Positions 11,401-25,307 of a DNA stretch of 64,000 bases are shown here, piece by piece. Numbering within the stretch: position 1 is the stretch's first letter; each line of letters opens with the position of its first letter. This stretch comes from Siphonodentalium dalli (taxonomy: Eukaryota > Mollusca > Scaphopoda > Gadilida > Siphonodentaliidae), in assembly GCA_032622095.1 (NCBI GenBank), contig CP136069.1, forward strand, positions 35,934,194-35,998,193, read 5' to 3'. Under the pieces are notes generated by a model. That model made no database searches. It worked only from the letters and a program-made list of their open reading frames with translations, and was not told where the DNA came from. The position numbers and the translations under genes were made by a program.

Positions 11401-13287
11401 AGGGGTTGGAAGTTGGATACTTGGGGTGGGGCAGGCTGTTTGAGGCCCATAAGATGCCCAGTATTTTTGAAAGCGACTGTACTTTGCATCTGCACGGGCA
11501 AAATCCCTTTAACGTTTTGGACACTTTTATCGTATCAATGTGCAAGCAGGCATGTTACGCGATAGGACGGCACATTCGGTCGCAGGCCGGCCCTCACGGT
11601 TTGGCTAATGAGCAGGGGTTGGGAGTTGGATAATTGGGGTGGGGCAGGCTGTTTGAGGCCCCATAAAATGCCCAGTATTTTTGAAAGTGACTGTACTTTG
11701 CATCGGCACGGGCAAAATCCCTTTAACGTTTTGGACACTTTTATCGTATCAATGTGCAAGCAGGCATGTTTCGCGATAGGACGGCACATTCGGTCGCAGG
11801 CCGGACCTCACTGATTGGCTAATGAGCAGGGGTTGGGAGTTGGATAATTGAGGTGGGGCAGGCTGGTTGAGGCCTCATAAAATGCCCAGTATTTTTGAAA
11901 GCGACTGTACATTGCATCTGCACGGGCAAAATCCCTTTAACGTTTTTGACACTTTTATTGTATCAATGTGCAAGCAGGAATATTTCGCGATAGGACGGCA
12001 CATTCTGTCGCAGGCCGGACCTCACGGTTTGGCTAATGAGCAGGGGTGGGAGTTGGATAATTGAGGTGGGGCAGGCTGGTTGAGGCCTCATAAAATGCCC
12101 AGTATTTTTGAAAGCGACTGTACTTTGCATCTGCACAGGCAAAATCCCTTTAACGTTTTTGACACTTTTATCGTATCAATGTGCAAGCAGGCATGTTTCG
12201 CGATATGACGGCACATTCGGTCCCAGTCCGAACCTCACGGTTTGGCTAATGAGCAGGGGTTAGGAGTTGGATAATTGGGGTGGGGCAGGCTGTTTTGAAG
12301 CCCATAAAATGCCCAGTATTTTTGAAAGCGACTGTACTTTGCATCTGCACGGGCAAAATCCCTTTAACGTTTTGGACACTTTTATCGTATCAATGTGCAA
12401 GCAGGCATGTTTTGCGATAGGACGGCACATTCGGTCGCAGGCCGTACCTCACGGTTTGGCTAATGAGCAGGGGTTGGGAGTTGTATAATTGGGGTGGGGC
12501 AGGCTGTTTGAGGCCCCATAAAATGTTCAGTATTTTTGAAAGCGACTGTAATTTGCATCTGCACGGGCAAAATCCCTTTAAGGTTTTGGACACTTTTGTC
12601 GTATCAATGTGCAAGCAGGCATGTTTCGCGATAGGACGGCACATTCGGTCGCAGGCCGGACCTCACGGTTTGGCTAATGAGCAGGGGTTGGGAGTTGGAT
12701 AATTGGGGTGGGGCAGGCTGTTTGAGGCCCCATAAAATGCCCAGTATTTTTGAAAGCGACTGTACTTTGCATCTGCACGGGCAAAATCCCTTTAACGTTT
12801 TGGACACTTGTATCGTATCAATGTGCAAGCAGGCATGTTTCGCGATAGGACGGCACATTCGGTCGCAGGCCGGACCTCACGGTTTGGCTAATGAGCAGGG
12901 GTTGGAAGTTGGATACTTGGGGTGGAGCAGGCTGTTTGAGGCCCCATAAAATGCCCAGTATTTTTGAAAGCGACTGTACTTTGCATATGCACGGGCAAAA
13001 TCCCTTTAACGTTTTGGACACTTTTATCGTATCAATGTGCAAGCAGGCATATTTCGCGATAGGACGGCACATTCGGTCGCAGGCCGGACCTCACGGTTTG
13101 GCTAATGAGCAGGGGTTGGGAGTTGGATAATTGGGGTGGGGCACGCTATTTGAGGCCCCATAACATGCCTAGTATTTTTGAAAGCGACTGTACTTTGCAT
13201 CTGCGCGGGCAAAATCCCTTTAACGTTTTGGACACTTTTATCGTATCAATGTGCAAGCAGGCATGTTTCGCGATAGGACGGCACATT

Positions 13288-14930
13288 CGGTCGCAGGCCG
13301 GACCTCACGGTTTGGCTAATGAGCAGGGGTTGTGAGTTGGATAATTGGGGTGGGGCAGGCTGTTTGAGGCCCATAAAATGCCCAATATTTTTGAAAGCGA
13401 CTGTACTTTGCATCTGCACGGGCAAAATCCCTTTAACGTTTTGGACACTTTTATCGTATCAATGTGCAAGCAGGCATGTTTCGCGATAGGACGGCACATT
13501 CGGTCGCAGGCCGGACCTCACGGTTTGGCTAATGAGCAGGGGTTGGAAGTTGGATAATTGGGGTGGGGCAGGCTGTTTGAGGCCCCATAAAATGCCCAGT
13601 ATTTTTGAAAGCGACTGTACTTTGCATATGCACAGGCAAAATCCCTTTAACGTTTTGGACACTTTTATCGTATCAATGTGCAAGCAGGCATGTTACGCGA
13701 TAGGACGGCACATTCGGTCGCAGGCCGGCCCTCACGGTTTGGCTAATGAGCAGGGGTTGGGAGTTGGATAATTGGGGTGGGGCAGGCTGTTTGAGGCCCC
13801 ATAAAATGCCCAGTATTTTTGAAAGTGACTGTACTTTGCATCTGCACGGGCAAAATCCCTTTAACGTTTTGGACACTTTTATCATATCAATGTGCAAGCA
13901 GGCATGTTTCGCGATAGGACGGCACATTCGGTCGCAGGCCGGACCTCACTGTTTGGCTAATGAGCAGGGGTTGGGAGTTGGATAATTGGGGTGGGGCAGG
14001 CTGTTTGAGGCCCCATAAAATGCCCAGTATTTTTGAAAGCGACTGTACATTGCATCTGCACGGGCAAAATCCCTTTAAAGTTTTTGACACTTTTATTGTA
14101 TCAATGTGCAAGCAGGCATGTTTCGCGATAGGACGGCACATTCTGTCGCAGGCCGGACCTCACGGTTTGGCTAATGAGCAGGGGTTGTGAGTTGGATAAT
14201 TGGGGTGGGGCAGGCTGTTTGAGGCCCATAAAATGCCCAATATTTTTGAAAGCGACTGTACTTTGCATCTGCACGGGCAAAATCCCTTTAACGTTTTGGA
14301 CACTTTTATCGTATCAATGTGCAAGCAGGCATGTTTCGCGATAGGACGGCACATTCGGTCGCAGGCCGGACCTCACGGTTTGGCTAATGAGCAGGGGTTG
14401 GAAGTTGGATAATTGGGATGGGGCAGGCTGTTTGAGGCCCCATAAAATGCCCAGTATTTTTGAAAGCGACTGTACTTTGCATATGCACAGGCAAAATCCC
14501 TTTAACGTTTTGGACACTTTTATCGTATCAATGTGCAAGCATGCATGTTACGCGATAGGACGGCACATTCGGTCGCAGGCCGGCCCTCACGGTTTGGCTA
14601 ATGAGCAGGGGTTGGGAGTTGGATAATTGGGGTGGGGCAGGCTGTTTGAGGCCCCATAAAATGCCCAGTATTTTTGAAAGTGACTGTACTTTGCATCTGC
14701 ACGGGCAAAATCCCTTTAACGTTTTGGACACTTTTATCGTATCAATGTGCAAGCAGGCATGTTTCGCGATAGGACGGCACATTCGGTCGCAGGCCGGACC
14801 TCACTGTTTGGCTAATGAGCAGGGGTTGGGAGTTGGATAATTGGGGTGGGGCAGGCTGTTTGAGGCCCCATAAAATGCCCATTATTTTTGAAAGCGACTG
14901 TACATTGCATCTGCACGTGCAAAATCCCTT
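13288..14930 (+). repeat. 855-bp (4-monomer) tandem duplication
   Basis: Four consecutive monomers at about 13,288-14,142 recur at about 14,143-14,930. The marker GGGGTTGTGAGTTGG at 13,326 and 14,181 gives the 855-bp spacing, one base short of four units because of a lost C. The second copy diverges in its last monomer. Boundaries are approximate. Confidence 0.85.
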
Positions 14931-16322
14931 TAACGTTTTGGACACTTTTATCGTATCAATGTGCAAGCAGGCATGTTTCGCGATAGGATGGCACATTCGG
15001 TCGCAGGCCGAACCTCACGGTTTGGCTAATGGGCAGGGGTTGGGAGTTGGATAATTGGGGTGGGGCAGGCTGTTTTGAGGCCCCATAAAATGCCCAGTAT
15101 TTTTGAAAGCGACTGTAATTTGCATCTGCGCGGGCAAAATCCCTTTAATGTTTTGGACACTTTTACTGTATCAATGTGCAAGCAGGCATGTTTCGCGATA
15201 GGACGGCATATTCGGTCGCAGGCCGGACCTCACGGTTTGGCTAATGAGCAGGGGTTGGGAGTTGGATAATTGGGGTGGGGCAGGCTGTTTGAGGCCCCAT
15301 AAAATGCCCAGTATTTTTGAAAGCGACTGTAATTTGCATATGCACAGGCAAAATCCCTTTAACGTTTGGACACTTTTATCGTATCAATGTGCAAGCAGGC
15401 ATGTTTCGCGATAGGATGGCACATTCTGTCGCAGGCCGGACCTCACGGTTTGGCTAATGACCAGGGGTTGGGAGTTGGATAATTGGGGTTGGGCAGGCTG
15501 TTTGAGGCCCCATAAAATGCCCAGTATTTTTGAAAGCGACTGTACATTGCATCTGCACGGGCAAAATCCCTTTAACGTTTTGGACACTTTTATCATATCA
15601 ATGTGCAAGCAGGCACGTTTCTCGATAGGATGGCACATTCGGTCGCAGGCCGGACCTCACGGTTTGGCAAATGAGCAGGGGTTGGGAGTTGGTTAATTGG
15701 GGTGGGGCAGGCTGTTTGAGGCCCCATAAAGTGCCCAGTATTTTTGAAAGCGACTGTACTTTGCATCTGCACGGGCAAAATCCCTTTAACGTTTTGGACA
15801 CTTTTATCGTATCAATGTGCAAGCAGGCATGTTTCGCGACAGGACGGTACATTCGGTCGCAGGCCGGACCTCACGGTTTGGCTAATGAGCAGGGGTTGGA
15901 AGTTGGATAATTCGGGTGGGGCAGGCTGTTTGAGGCCCCATAAAATGCCCAGTATTTTTGAAAGCGACTGTACTTTGCATCTGCACGGGCAAAATCCCTT
16001 TTACGTTTTTGACACTTTTATCGTATTAATGTGCAAGCAGGCATGTTTCGCGATAGGACGGCACATTCGGTCGCAGGCCGAACCTCACGGTTTGGCTAAT
16101 GAGCAGGGGTTGGGAGTTGGATAATTGGGGTGGGGCAGGCTGTTTGAGGCCCCATAAAACGCCCAGTATTTTTGAAAGCGACTGTACTTTGCATCTGCAC
16201 GGGCAAAATCCCTTTAACGTTTTGGACACTGTTATCGTATCAATGTGCAAGCAGGCATGTTTCGCGATAGGATGGCACATTCGGTCGCAGGCCGGACCTC
16301 ACGGTTTGGCTAATGAGCAGGG

Positions 16323-19300
16323 GTTGGAATAATTGAGGTGGGGCAGGCTGGTTGAGGCCCAATAAAATGCCCAGTATTTTTGAAAGCGACTGTACTTTAC
16401 ATCTGCACAGGCAACATCCCTTTAGGGTTTGGACACTTTTATCGTATCAATGTGCCAGTAGGCATGTTTCGCGATAGGACGGCACATTCGGTCGCAGGCC
16501 GGACCTCACGGTTTGGCTAATGAGCAGGGGTTGGGAGTTGGATAATTGGGGTGGGGCAGGCTGTTTGAGGCCCCATAACATGCCCAGTATTTTTGAAAGC
16601 GACTGTACTTTGCATCTGCACGGGCAAAATCCCTTTAACGTTTTGGACACTTTTATCGTATCAATGTGCAAGCAGGCATGTTTCGCGATATGACGGCACA
16701 TTCGGTCGCAGTCCGAACCTCACGGTTTGGCTAATGAGCAGGGGTTGGGAGTTGGATAATTGGGGTGGGGCAGGCTGTTTTGAAGCCCATAAAATGCCCA
16801 GTATTTTTGAAAGCGACTGTACTTTGCATCTGCACGGGCAAAATCCCTTTAACGTTTTGGACACTTTTATCGTATCAATGTGCAAGCAGGCATGTTTCGC
16901 GATAGGACGGCACATTCGGTCGCGGGCCGTAACTCACGGTTTGGCTAATGGGCAGGGGTTGGGAGTTGTATAATTGGGGTGGGGCAGGCTGTTTGAGGCC
17001 CCACAAAATGCCCAGTATTTTTGAAAGCGACTGTACTTTGCATCTGCACGGGCAAAATCCCTTAAGGTTTTGGACACTTTTGTCGTATCAATGTGCAAGC
17101 AGGCATGTTTCGCGATAGGACGGCACATTCGGTCGCAGGCCGGACCTCACGGTTTGGCTAATGAGCAGGGGTTGGGAGTTGGATAATTGGGGTGAGGCAG
17201 GCTGTTTGAGGCCCCATAAAATGCCCAGTATTTTTGAAAGCGACTGTAATTTGCATATGCACAGGCAAAATCCCTTTAACGTTTGGACACTTTTATCGTA
17301 TCAATGTGCAAGCAGGCATGTTTCGCGATAGGATGGCGCATTCTGTCGCAGGCCGGACCTCACGGTTTGGCTAATGAGCAGGGGTTGGGAGTTGGATAAT
17401 TGGGGTTGGGCAGGCTGTTTGAGGCCCCATAAAATGCCCAGTATTTTTGAAAGCGACTGTACATTGCATCTGCACGGGCAAAATCCCTTTAACGTTTTGG
17501 ACACTTTTATCGTATCAATGTGCAAGCAGGCACGTTTCTCGATAGGATGGCACATTCGGTCGCAGGCCGGACCTCACGGTTTGGCAAATGAGCAGGGGTT
17601 GGGAGTTGGTTAATTGGGGTGGGGCAGGCTGTTTGAGGCCCCATAAAGTGCCCAGTATTTTTGAAAGCGACTGTACTTTGCATCTGCACGGGCAAAATCC
17701 CTTTAACGTTTTGGACACTTTTATCGTATCAATGTGCAAGCAGGCATGTTTCGCGACAGGACGGTACATTCGGTCGCAGGCCGGACCTCACGGTTTGGCT
17801 AATGAGCAGGGGTTGGAAGTTGGATAATTCGGGTGGGGCAGGCTGTTTGAGGCCCCATAAAATGCCCAGTATTTTTGAAAGCGACTGTACTTTGCATATG
17901 CACAGGCAAAATCCCTTTAACGTTTTGGACACTTTTATCGTATCAATGTGCAAGCAGGCATGTTTCGCGATAGGACGGCACATTCGGTCGCAGGCCGGAC
18001 CTCACGGTTTGGCTAATGAGCAGGGGTTGGGAGTTGGATAATTGGGGTGGGGCAGGCTGTTTGAGGCCCCATAAAATGCCTAGTATTTTTGAAAGCGACT
18101 GTACTTTGCATCTGCACTGGCAAAATCCCTTTTACGTTTTTGACACTTTTATCGTATTAATGTGCAAGCAGGCATGTTTCGCGATAGGACGGCACATTCG
18201 GTCGCAGGCCGAACCTCACGGTTTGGCTAATGAGCAGGGGTTGGGAGTTGGATAATTGGGGTGGGGCAGGCTGTTTGAGGCCCCATAAAACGCCCAGTAT
18301 TTTTGAAAGCGACTGTACTTTGCATCTGCACGGGCAAAATCCCTTTAACGTTTTGGACACTGTTATCGTATCAATGTGCAAGCAGGCATGTTTCGCGATA
18401 GGATGGCACATTCGGTCGCAGGCCGGACCTCACGGTTTGGCTAATGAGCAGGGGTTGGGAGTTGGATAATTGAGGTGGGGCAGGCTGGTTGAGGCCCAAT
18501 AAAATGCCCAGTATTTTTGAAAGCGACTGTACTTTGCATCTGCACAGGCAACATCCCTTTAGGGTTTGGACACTTTTATCGTATCAATGTGCAAGTAGGC
18601 ATGTTTCGCGATAGGACGGCACATTCGGTCGCAGGCCGGACCTCACGGTTTGGCTAATGAGCAGGGGTTGGGAGTTGGATAATTGGGGTGGGGCAGGCTG
18701 TTTGAGGCCCCATAACATGCCCAGTATTTTTGAAAGCGACTGTACTTTGCATCTGCACGGGCAAAATCCCTTTAACGTTTTGGACACTTTTATCGTATCA
18801 ATGTGCAAGCAGGCATGTTTCGCGATATGACGGCACATTCGGTCGCAGTCCGAACCTCACGGTTTGGCTAATGAGCAGGGGTTGGGAGTTGGATAATTGG
18901 GGTGGGGCAGGCTGTTTTGAAGCCCATAAAATGCCCAGTATTTTTGAAAGCGACTGTACTTTGCATCTGCACGGGCAAAATCCCTTTAACGTTTTGGACA
19001 CTTTTATCGTATCAATGTGCAAGCAGGCATGTTTCGCGATAGGACGGCACATTCGGTCGCAGGCCGTAACTCACGGTTTGGCTAATGGGCAGGGGTTGGG
19101 AGTTGTATAATTGGGGTGGGGCAGGCTGTTTGAGGCCCCACAAAATGCCCAGTATTTTTGAAAGCGACTGTACTTTGCATCTGCACGGGCAAAATCCCTT
19201 AAGGTTTTGGACACTTTTGTCGTATCAATGTGCAAGCAGACATGTTTCGCGATAGGACGGCACATTCGGTCGCAGGCCGGACCTCACGGTTTGGCTAATG

Positions 19301-19520
19301 AGCAGGGGTTGGGAGTTGGATAATTGGGGTGAGGCAGGCTGTTTGAGGCCCCATAAAATGCCCAGTATTTTTGAAAGCGACTGTACGTTGCATCTGCACG
19401 GGCAAAATCCCTTAAGGTTTTGGACACTTTTGTCGTATCAATGTGCAAGCAGGCATGTTTCGCGATAGGATGGCACATTCGGTCGCAGGCCGGACCTCAC
19501 GGTTTGGCTAATGAGCAGGG
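16323..19520 (+). repeat. 3,198-bp higher-order repeat, copy 1 (15 monomers)
   Basis: This block is followed directly by a near-identical copy at 19,521-22,718. Private marks recur at exactly 3,198-bp spacing: the 7-bp loss in GGGGTTGGAATAATTG (16,323 and 19,521), CGCGGGCCGTAACTC (16,921 and 20,119), and GGATGGCGCATTC. Upstream similarity extends back only to about 16,235. Length is close to 15 units (3,210 bp) minus small deletions. Confidence 0.93.
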
Positions 19521-22500
19521 GTTGGAATAATTGAGGTGGGGCAGGCTGGTTGAGGCCCAATAAAATGCCCAGTATTTTTGAAAGCGACTGTACTTTACAT
19601 CTGCACAGGCAACATCCCTTTAGGGTTTGGACACTTTTATCGTATCAATGTGCCAGTAGGCATGTTTCGCGATAGGACGGCACATTCGGTCGCAGGCCGG
19701 ACCTCACGGTTTGGCTAATGAGCAGGGGTTGGGAGTTGGATAATTGGGGTGGGGCAGGCTGTTTGAGGCCCCATAACATGCCCAGTATTTTTGAAAGCGA
19801 CTGTACTTTGCATCTGCACGGGCAAAATCCCTTTAACGTTTTGGACACTTTTATCGTATCAATGTGCAAGCAGGCATGTTTCGCGATATGACGGCACATT
19901 CGGTCGCAGTCCGAACCTCACGGTTTGGCTAATGAGCAGGGGTTGGGAGTTGGATAATTGGGGTGGGGCAGGCTGTTTTGAAGCCCATAAAATGCCCAGT
20001 ATTTTTGAAAGCGACTGTACTTTGCATCTGCACGGGCAAAATCCCTTTAACGTTTTGGACACTTTTATCGTATCAATGTGCAAGCAGGCATGTTTCGCGA
20101 TAGGACGGCACATTCGGTCGCGGGCCGTAACTCACGGTTTGGCTAATGGGCAGGGGTTGGGAGTTGTATAATTGGGGTGGGGCAGGCTGTTTGAGGCCCC
20201 ACAAAATGCCCAGTATTTTTGAAAGCGACTGTACTTTGCATCTGCACGGGCAAAATCCCTTAAGGTTTTGGACACTTTTGTCGTATCAATGTGCAAGCAG
20301 GCATGTTTCGCGATAGGACGGCACATTCGGTCGCAGGCCGGACCTCACGGTTTGGCTAATGAGCAGGGGTTGGGAGTTGGATAATTGGGGTGAGGCAGGC
20401 TGTTTGAGGCCCCATAAAATGCCCAGTATTTTTGAAAGCGACTGTAATTTGCATATGCACAGGCAAAATCCCTTTAACGTTTGGACACTTTTATCGTATC
20501 AATGTGCAAGCAGGCATGTTTCGCGATAGGATGGCGCATTCTGTCGCAGGCCGGACCTCACGGTTTGGCTAATGAGCAGGGGTTGGGAGTTGGATAATTG
20601 GGGTTGGGCAGGCTGTTTGAGGCCCCATAAAATGCCCAGTATTTTTGAAAGCGACTGTACATTGCATCTGCACGGGCAAAATCCCTTTAACGTTTTGGAC
20701 ACTTTTATCGTATCAATGTGCAAGCAGGCACGTTTCTCGATAGGATGGCACATTCGGTCGCAGGCCGGACCTCACGGTTTGGCAAATGAGCAGGGGTTGG
20801 GAGTTGGTTAATTGGGGTGGGGCAGGCTGTTTGAGGCCCCATAAAGTGCCCAGTATTTTTGAAAGCGACTGTACTTTGCATCTGCACGGGCAAAATCCCT
20901 TTAACGTTTTGGACACTTTTATCGTATCAATGTGCAAGCAGGCATGTTTCGCGACAGGACGGTACATTCGGTCGCAGGCCGGACCTCACGGTTTGGCTAA
21001 TGAGCAGGGGTTGGAAGTTGGATAATTCGGGTGGGGCAGGCTGTTTGAGGCCCCATAAAATGCCCAGTATTTTTGAAAGCGACTGTACTTTGCATATGCA
21101 CAGGCAAAATCCCTTTAACGTTTTGGACACTTTTATCGTATCAATGTGCAAGCAGGCATGTTTCGCGATAGGACGGCACATTCGGTCGCAGGCCGGACCT
21201 CACGGTTTGGCTAATGAGCAGGGGTTGGGAGTTGGATAATTGGGGTGGGGCAGGCTGTTTGAGGCCCCATAAAATGCCTAGTATTTTTGAAAGCGACTGT
21301 ACTTTGCATCTGCACTGGCAAAATCCCTTTTACGTTTTTGACACTTTTATCGTATTAATGTGCAAGCAGGCATGTTTCGCGATAGGACGGCACATTCGGT
21401 CGCAGGCCGAACCTCACGGTTTGGCTAATGAGCAGGGGTTGGGAGTTGGATAATTGGGGTGGGGCAGGCTGTTTGAGGCCCCATAAAACGCCCAGTATTT
21501 TTGAAAGCGACTGTACTTTGCATCTGCACGGGCAAAATCCCTTTAACGTTTTGGACACTGTTATCGTATCAATGTGCAAGCAGGCATGTTTCGCGATAGG
21601 ATGGCACATTCGGTCGCAGGCCGGACCTCACGGTTTGGCTAATGAGCAGGGGTTGGGAGTTGGATAATTGAGGTGGGGCAGGCTGGTTGAGGCCCAATAA
21701 AATGCCCAGTATTTTTGAAAGCGACTGTACTTTGCATCTGCACAGGCAACATCCCTTTAGGGTTTGGACACTTTTATCGTATCAATGTGCAAGTAGGCAT
21801 GTTTCGCGATAGGACGGCACATTCGGTCGCAGGCCGGACCTCACGGTTTGGCTAATGAGCAGGGGTTGGGAGTTGGATAATTGGGGTGGGGCAGGCTGTT
21901 TGAGGCCCCATAACATGCCCAGTATTTTTGAAAGCGACTGTACTTTGCATCTGCACGGGCAAAATCCCTTTAACGTTTTGGACACTTTTATCGTATCAAT
22001 GTGCAAGCAGGCATGTTTCGCGATATGACGGCACATTCGGTCGCAGTCCGAACCTCACGGTTTGGCTAATGAGCAGGGGTTGGGAGTTGGATAATTGGGG
22101 TGGGGCAGGCTGTTTTGAAGCCCATAAAATGCCCAGTATTTTTGAAAGCGACTGTACTTTGCATCTGCACGGGCAAAATCCCTTTAACGTTTTGGACACT
22201 TTTATCGTATCAATGTGCAAGCAGGCATGTTTCGCGATAGGACGGCACATTCGGTCGCAGGCCGTAACTCACGGTTTGGCTAATGGGCAGGGGTTGGGAG
22301 TTGTATAATTGGGGTGGGGCAGGCTGTTTGAGGCCCCACAAAATGCCCAGTATTTTTGAAAGCGACTGTACTTTGCATCTGCACGGGCAAAATCCCTTAA
22401 GGTTTTGGACACTTTTGTCGTATCAATGTGCAAGCAGACATGTTTCGCGATAGGACGGCACATTCGGTCGCAGGCCGGACCTCACGGTTTGGCTAATGAG

Positions 22501-22718
22501 CAGGGGTTGGGAGTTGGATAATTGGGGTGAGGCAGGCTGTTTGAGGCCCCATAAAATGCCCAGTATTTTTGAAAGCGACTGTACGTTGCATCTGCACGGG
22601 CAAAATCCCTTAAGGTTTTGGACACTTTTGTCGTATCAATGTGCAAGCAGGCATGTTTCGCGATAGGATGGCACATTCGGTCGCAGGCCGGACCTCACGG
22701 TTTGGCTAATGAGCAGGG
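19521..22718 (+). repeat. 3,198-bp higher-order repeat, copy 2
   Basis: Tandem partner of the preceding block. Sequence after 22,718 departs (full GGGAGTTGG and GAGGTCTCATAAAA variants), so only two copies are present. Very low divergence between the copies implies recent unequal exchange or an assembly duplication. Confidence 0.93.
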
Positions 22719-23712
22719 GTTGGGAGTTGGATAATTGGGGTGGGGCAGGCTGTTTGAGGTCTCATAAAATGCCCAGTATTTTTGAAAGCGACTGTACTTT
22801 GCATCTGCACGGGCAAAATCCCTTTAAAGTTTTGGACACTTTTATCGTATCAATGTGCAAGCAGGCATGTTTCGCGATAGGACGGCACATTCGGTCGCAG
22901 GCCGGACCTCACTGTTTGGCTAATGAGCAGGGGTTGGGAGTTGGATAATTGGGGTGGGGCAGGCTGTTTGAGGCCCCATAAAATGCCCAGTATTTTTGAA
23001 AGCGACTGTACATTGCATCTGCACGGGCAAAATCCCTTTAACGTTTTGGACACTTTTATCGTATCAATGTGCAAGCAGGTATGTTTCGCGATAGGATGGC
23101 ACATTCTGTCGCAGGCCGGACCTCACGGTTTGGCAAATGAGCAGGGGTTGGGAGTTGGATAATTGGGGTTGGGCAGGCTGTTTGAGGCCCCATAAAATGC
23201 CCAGTATTTTTGAAAGCGACTGTACTTTGCATCTGCACGGGCAAAATCCCTTTAACGTTTTGGACACTTTTATCGTATCAATGTGCAAGCAGGCATGTTT
23301 CGCGACAGGACTGCACATTCGGTCGCAGGCCGGACCTCACGGTTTGGCTAATGAGCAGGGGTTGGAAGTTGGATAATTGGGGTGGGGCAGGCTGTTTGTG
23401 GCCCCATAAAATGCCCAGTATTTTTGAAAGCGACTGTACTTTGCATATGCACAGGCAAAATCCCTTTAACGTTTTGGACACTTTTATCGTATCAATGTGC
23501 AAGCAGGCATGTTTCGCGATAGGACGGCACATTCGGTCGCAGGCCGGACCTCACGGTTTGGCTAATGAGCAGGGGTTGGGAGTTGGATAATTGGGGTGGG
23601 GCAGGCTGTTTGAGGCCCCATAAAATGCCTAGTATTTTTGAAAGCGACTGTACTTTGCATCTGCACGGGCAAAATCCCTTTTACGTTTTAGACACTTTTA
23701 TCGTATTAATGT

Positions 23713-23732
23713 GCAAGCAGGCACATTCGGTC
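23713..23732 (+). repeat. Private 20-bp deletion in one monomer
   Basis: GCAGGC is joined to ACATTCGG; the normal 20 bases from ATGTTTCG through GACGGC are absent. GGC flanks both ends of the missing segment, consistent with slippage between microhomologies. I saw no second copy, so this is probably a recent event. Confidence 0.85.
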
Positions 23733-24189
23733 GCAGGCCGGACCTCACGGCTTGGCTAATGAGCAGGGGTTGGGAGTTGGATAATTGGGGTGGGGCAGGC
23801 TGTTTGAGGCCCCATAAAATGCCCAGTATTTTTGAAAGCCACTGTACTTTGCATCTGCACGGGCAAAATCCCTTTAACGTTTTGGACACTTTTATCGTAT
23901 CAATGTGCAAGCAGGCATGTTTCGCGATATGACGGCACATTCGGTCGCAGTCCGAACCTCACGGTTTGGCTAATGAGCAGGGGTTGGGAGTTGGATAATT
24001 GGGGTGGGGCAGGCTGTTTTGAAGCCCATAAAATGCCCAGTATTTTTGAAAGCGATTGTACTTTGCATCTGCACGGGCAAAATCCCTTTAACGTTTTGAA
24101 CACTTTTATCGTATCAATGTGCAAGCAGGCATGTTTCGCGATAGGACGGCACATTCGGTCGCAGGCCGGACCTCACTGTTTGGCTAATG

Positions 24190-25290
24190 AGCAGGGGTTG
24201 GGAGTTGGATAATTGGGGTGGGGCAGGCTGTTTGAGGCCCCATAAAATGCCCAGTATTTTTGGAAGCGACTGTACATTGCATCTGCACTGGCAAAATCCC
24301 TTTAACGTTTTGGACACTTTTATCGTATCAATGTGCAAGCAGGCATGTTTCGCGATAGGATGGCACATTCTGTCGCAGGCCGGACCTCACGGTTTGGCTA
24401 ATGAGCAGGGGTTGGGAGTTGGATAATTGGGGTTGGGCAGGCTGTTTGAGGCCCCATAAAATGCCCAGTATTTTTGAAAGCGACTGTACATTGCATCTGC
24501 ACGGGCAAAATTCATTTAACGTTTTGGACACTTTTATCGTATCAATGTGCATGCAGGCATGTTTCTCGATAGGATGGCACATTCGGTCGCAGGCCGGACC
24601 TCACGGTTTGGCAAATGAGCAGGGGTTGGGAGTTGGATAATTGGGGTGGGGCAGGCTGTTTGAGGCCCCATAAAATGCCCAGTATTTTTGAAAGCGACTG
24701 TACTTTGCATCTGCAAGGGCAAAATTCCTTTAACGTTTTGGACACTTGTATCGTATCAATGTGCAAGCAGGCATGTTTCGCGACAGGACGGCACATTCGG
24801 TCGCAGGCCGGACCTCACGGTTTGGCTAATGAGCAGGGGTTGGGAGTTGGATAATTGGGGTGGGGCAGGCTGTTTGAGGCCCCATAAAATGCCCAGTATT
24901 TTTGAAAGCGACTGTACTTTGCATATGCACAGGCAAAATCCCTTTAACGTTTTGGACACTTTTATCGTATCAATGTGCAAGCAGGCATGTTTCGCTATAG
25001 GACGGCACATTCGGTCGCAGGCCGGACCTCACGGTTTGGCTAATGAGCAGGGGTTGGGAGTTGGGTAATTGGGGTGGGGCAGGCTGTTTGAGACCCCATA
25101 AAATGCCTAGTATTTTTGAAAGCGACTGTACTTTGCATCTGCACGGGCAAAATCCCTTTAACGTTTTTGACACTTTTATCGTATTGATGTGCAAGCAGGC
25201 ATGTTTCCCGATAGGACGGCACATTCGGTCGCAGGCCGGACCTCACGGTTTGGCTAATGAGCAGGGGTTGGGAGTTGGATAATTGGGGTG
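24190..25290 (+). repeat. Approximately 1-kb block present three times (copy 1)
   Basis: A run of about five monomers (order: GGAAGCG variant, TTGGGCAGG variant, GCAAATGAGC variant, palindrome variant, GACCCCATAAAATGCC variant) recurs at about 27,165-28,130 (offset 2,977) and 30,730-31,760 (offset 6,616). Copy 1 runs straight into the inversion breakpoint at 25,294. Confidence 0.85.
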
Positions 25291-25307
25291 GGGCAACTCC
25301 CAACCCC
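25264..25307. repeat. Perfect 13-bp hairpin at an inversion breakpoint
   Basis: GGGGTTGGGAGTT (25,264-25,276) and AACTCCCAACCCC (25,295-25,307) are exact reverse complements around an 18-base loop that contains the GGGGTGGGG run. The second arm is the first piece of inverted block A, so the plus-to-minus switch falls exactly at the edge of the hairpin. Confidence 0.9.

Larger units (their letters stand above)
1..25294 (+). repeat. Plus-oriented satellite block 1
   Basis: About 118 head-to-tail monomers in the plus orientation. The first 15 kb is a patchwork of multi-monomer duplications; 16.3-22.7 kb is a clean 3,198-bp duplication; 22.7-25.3 kb leads into the first inversion. Its right edge is the G-rich segment GGGGTGGGGC, after which sequence switches to the minus strand. 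Confidence 0.95.
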
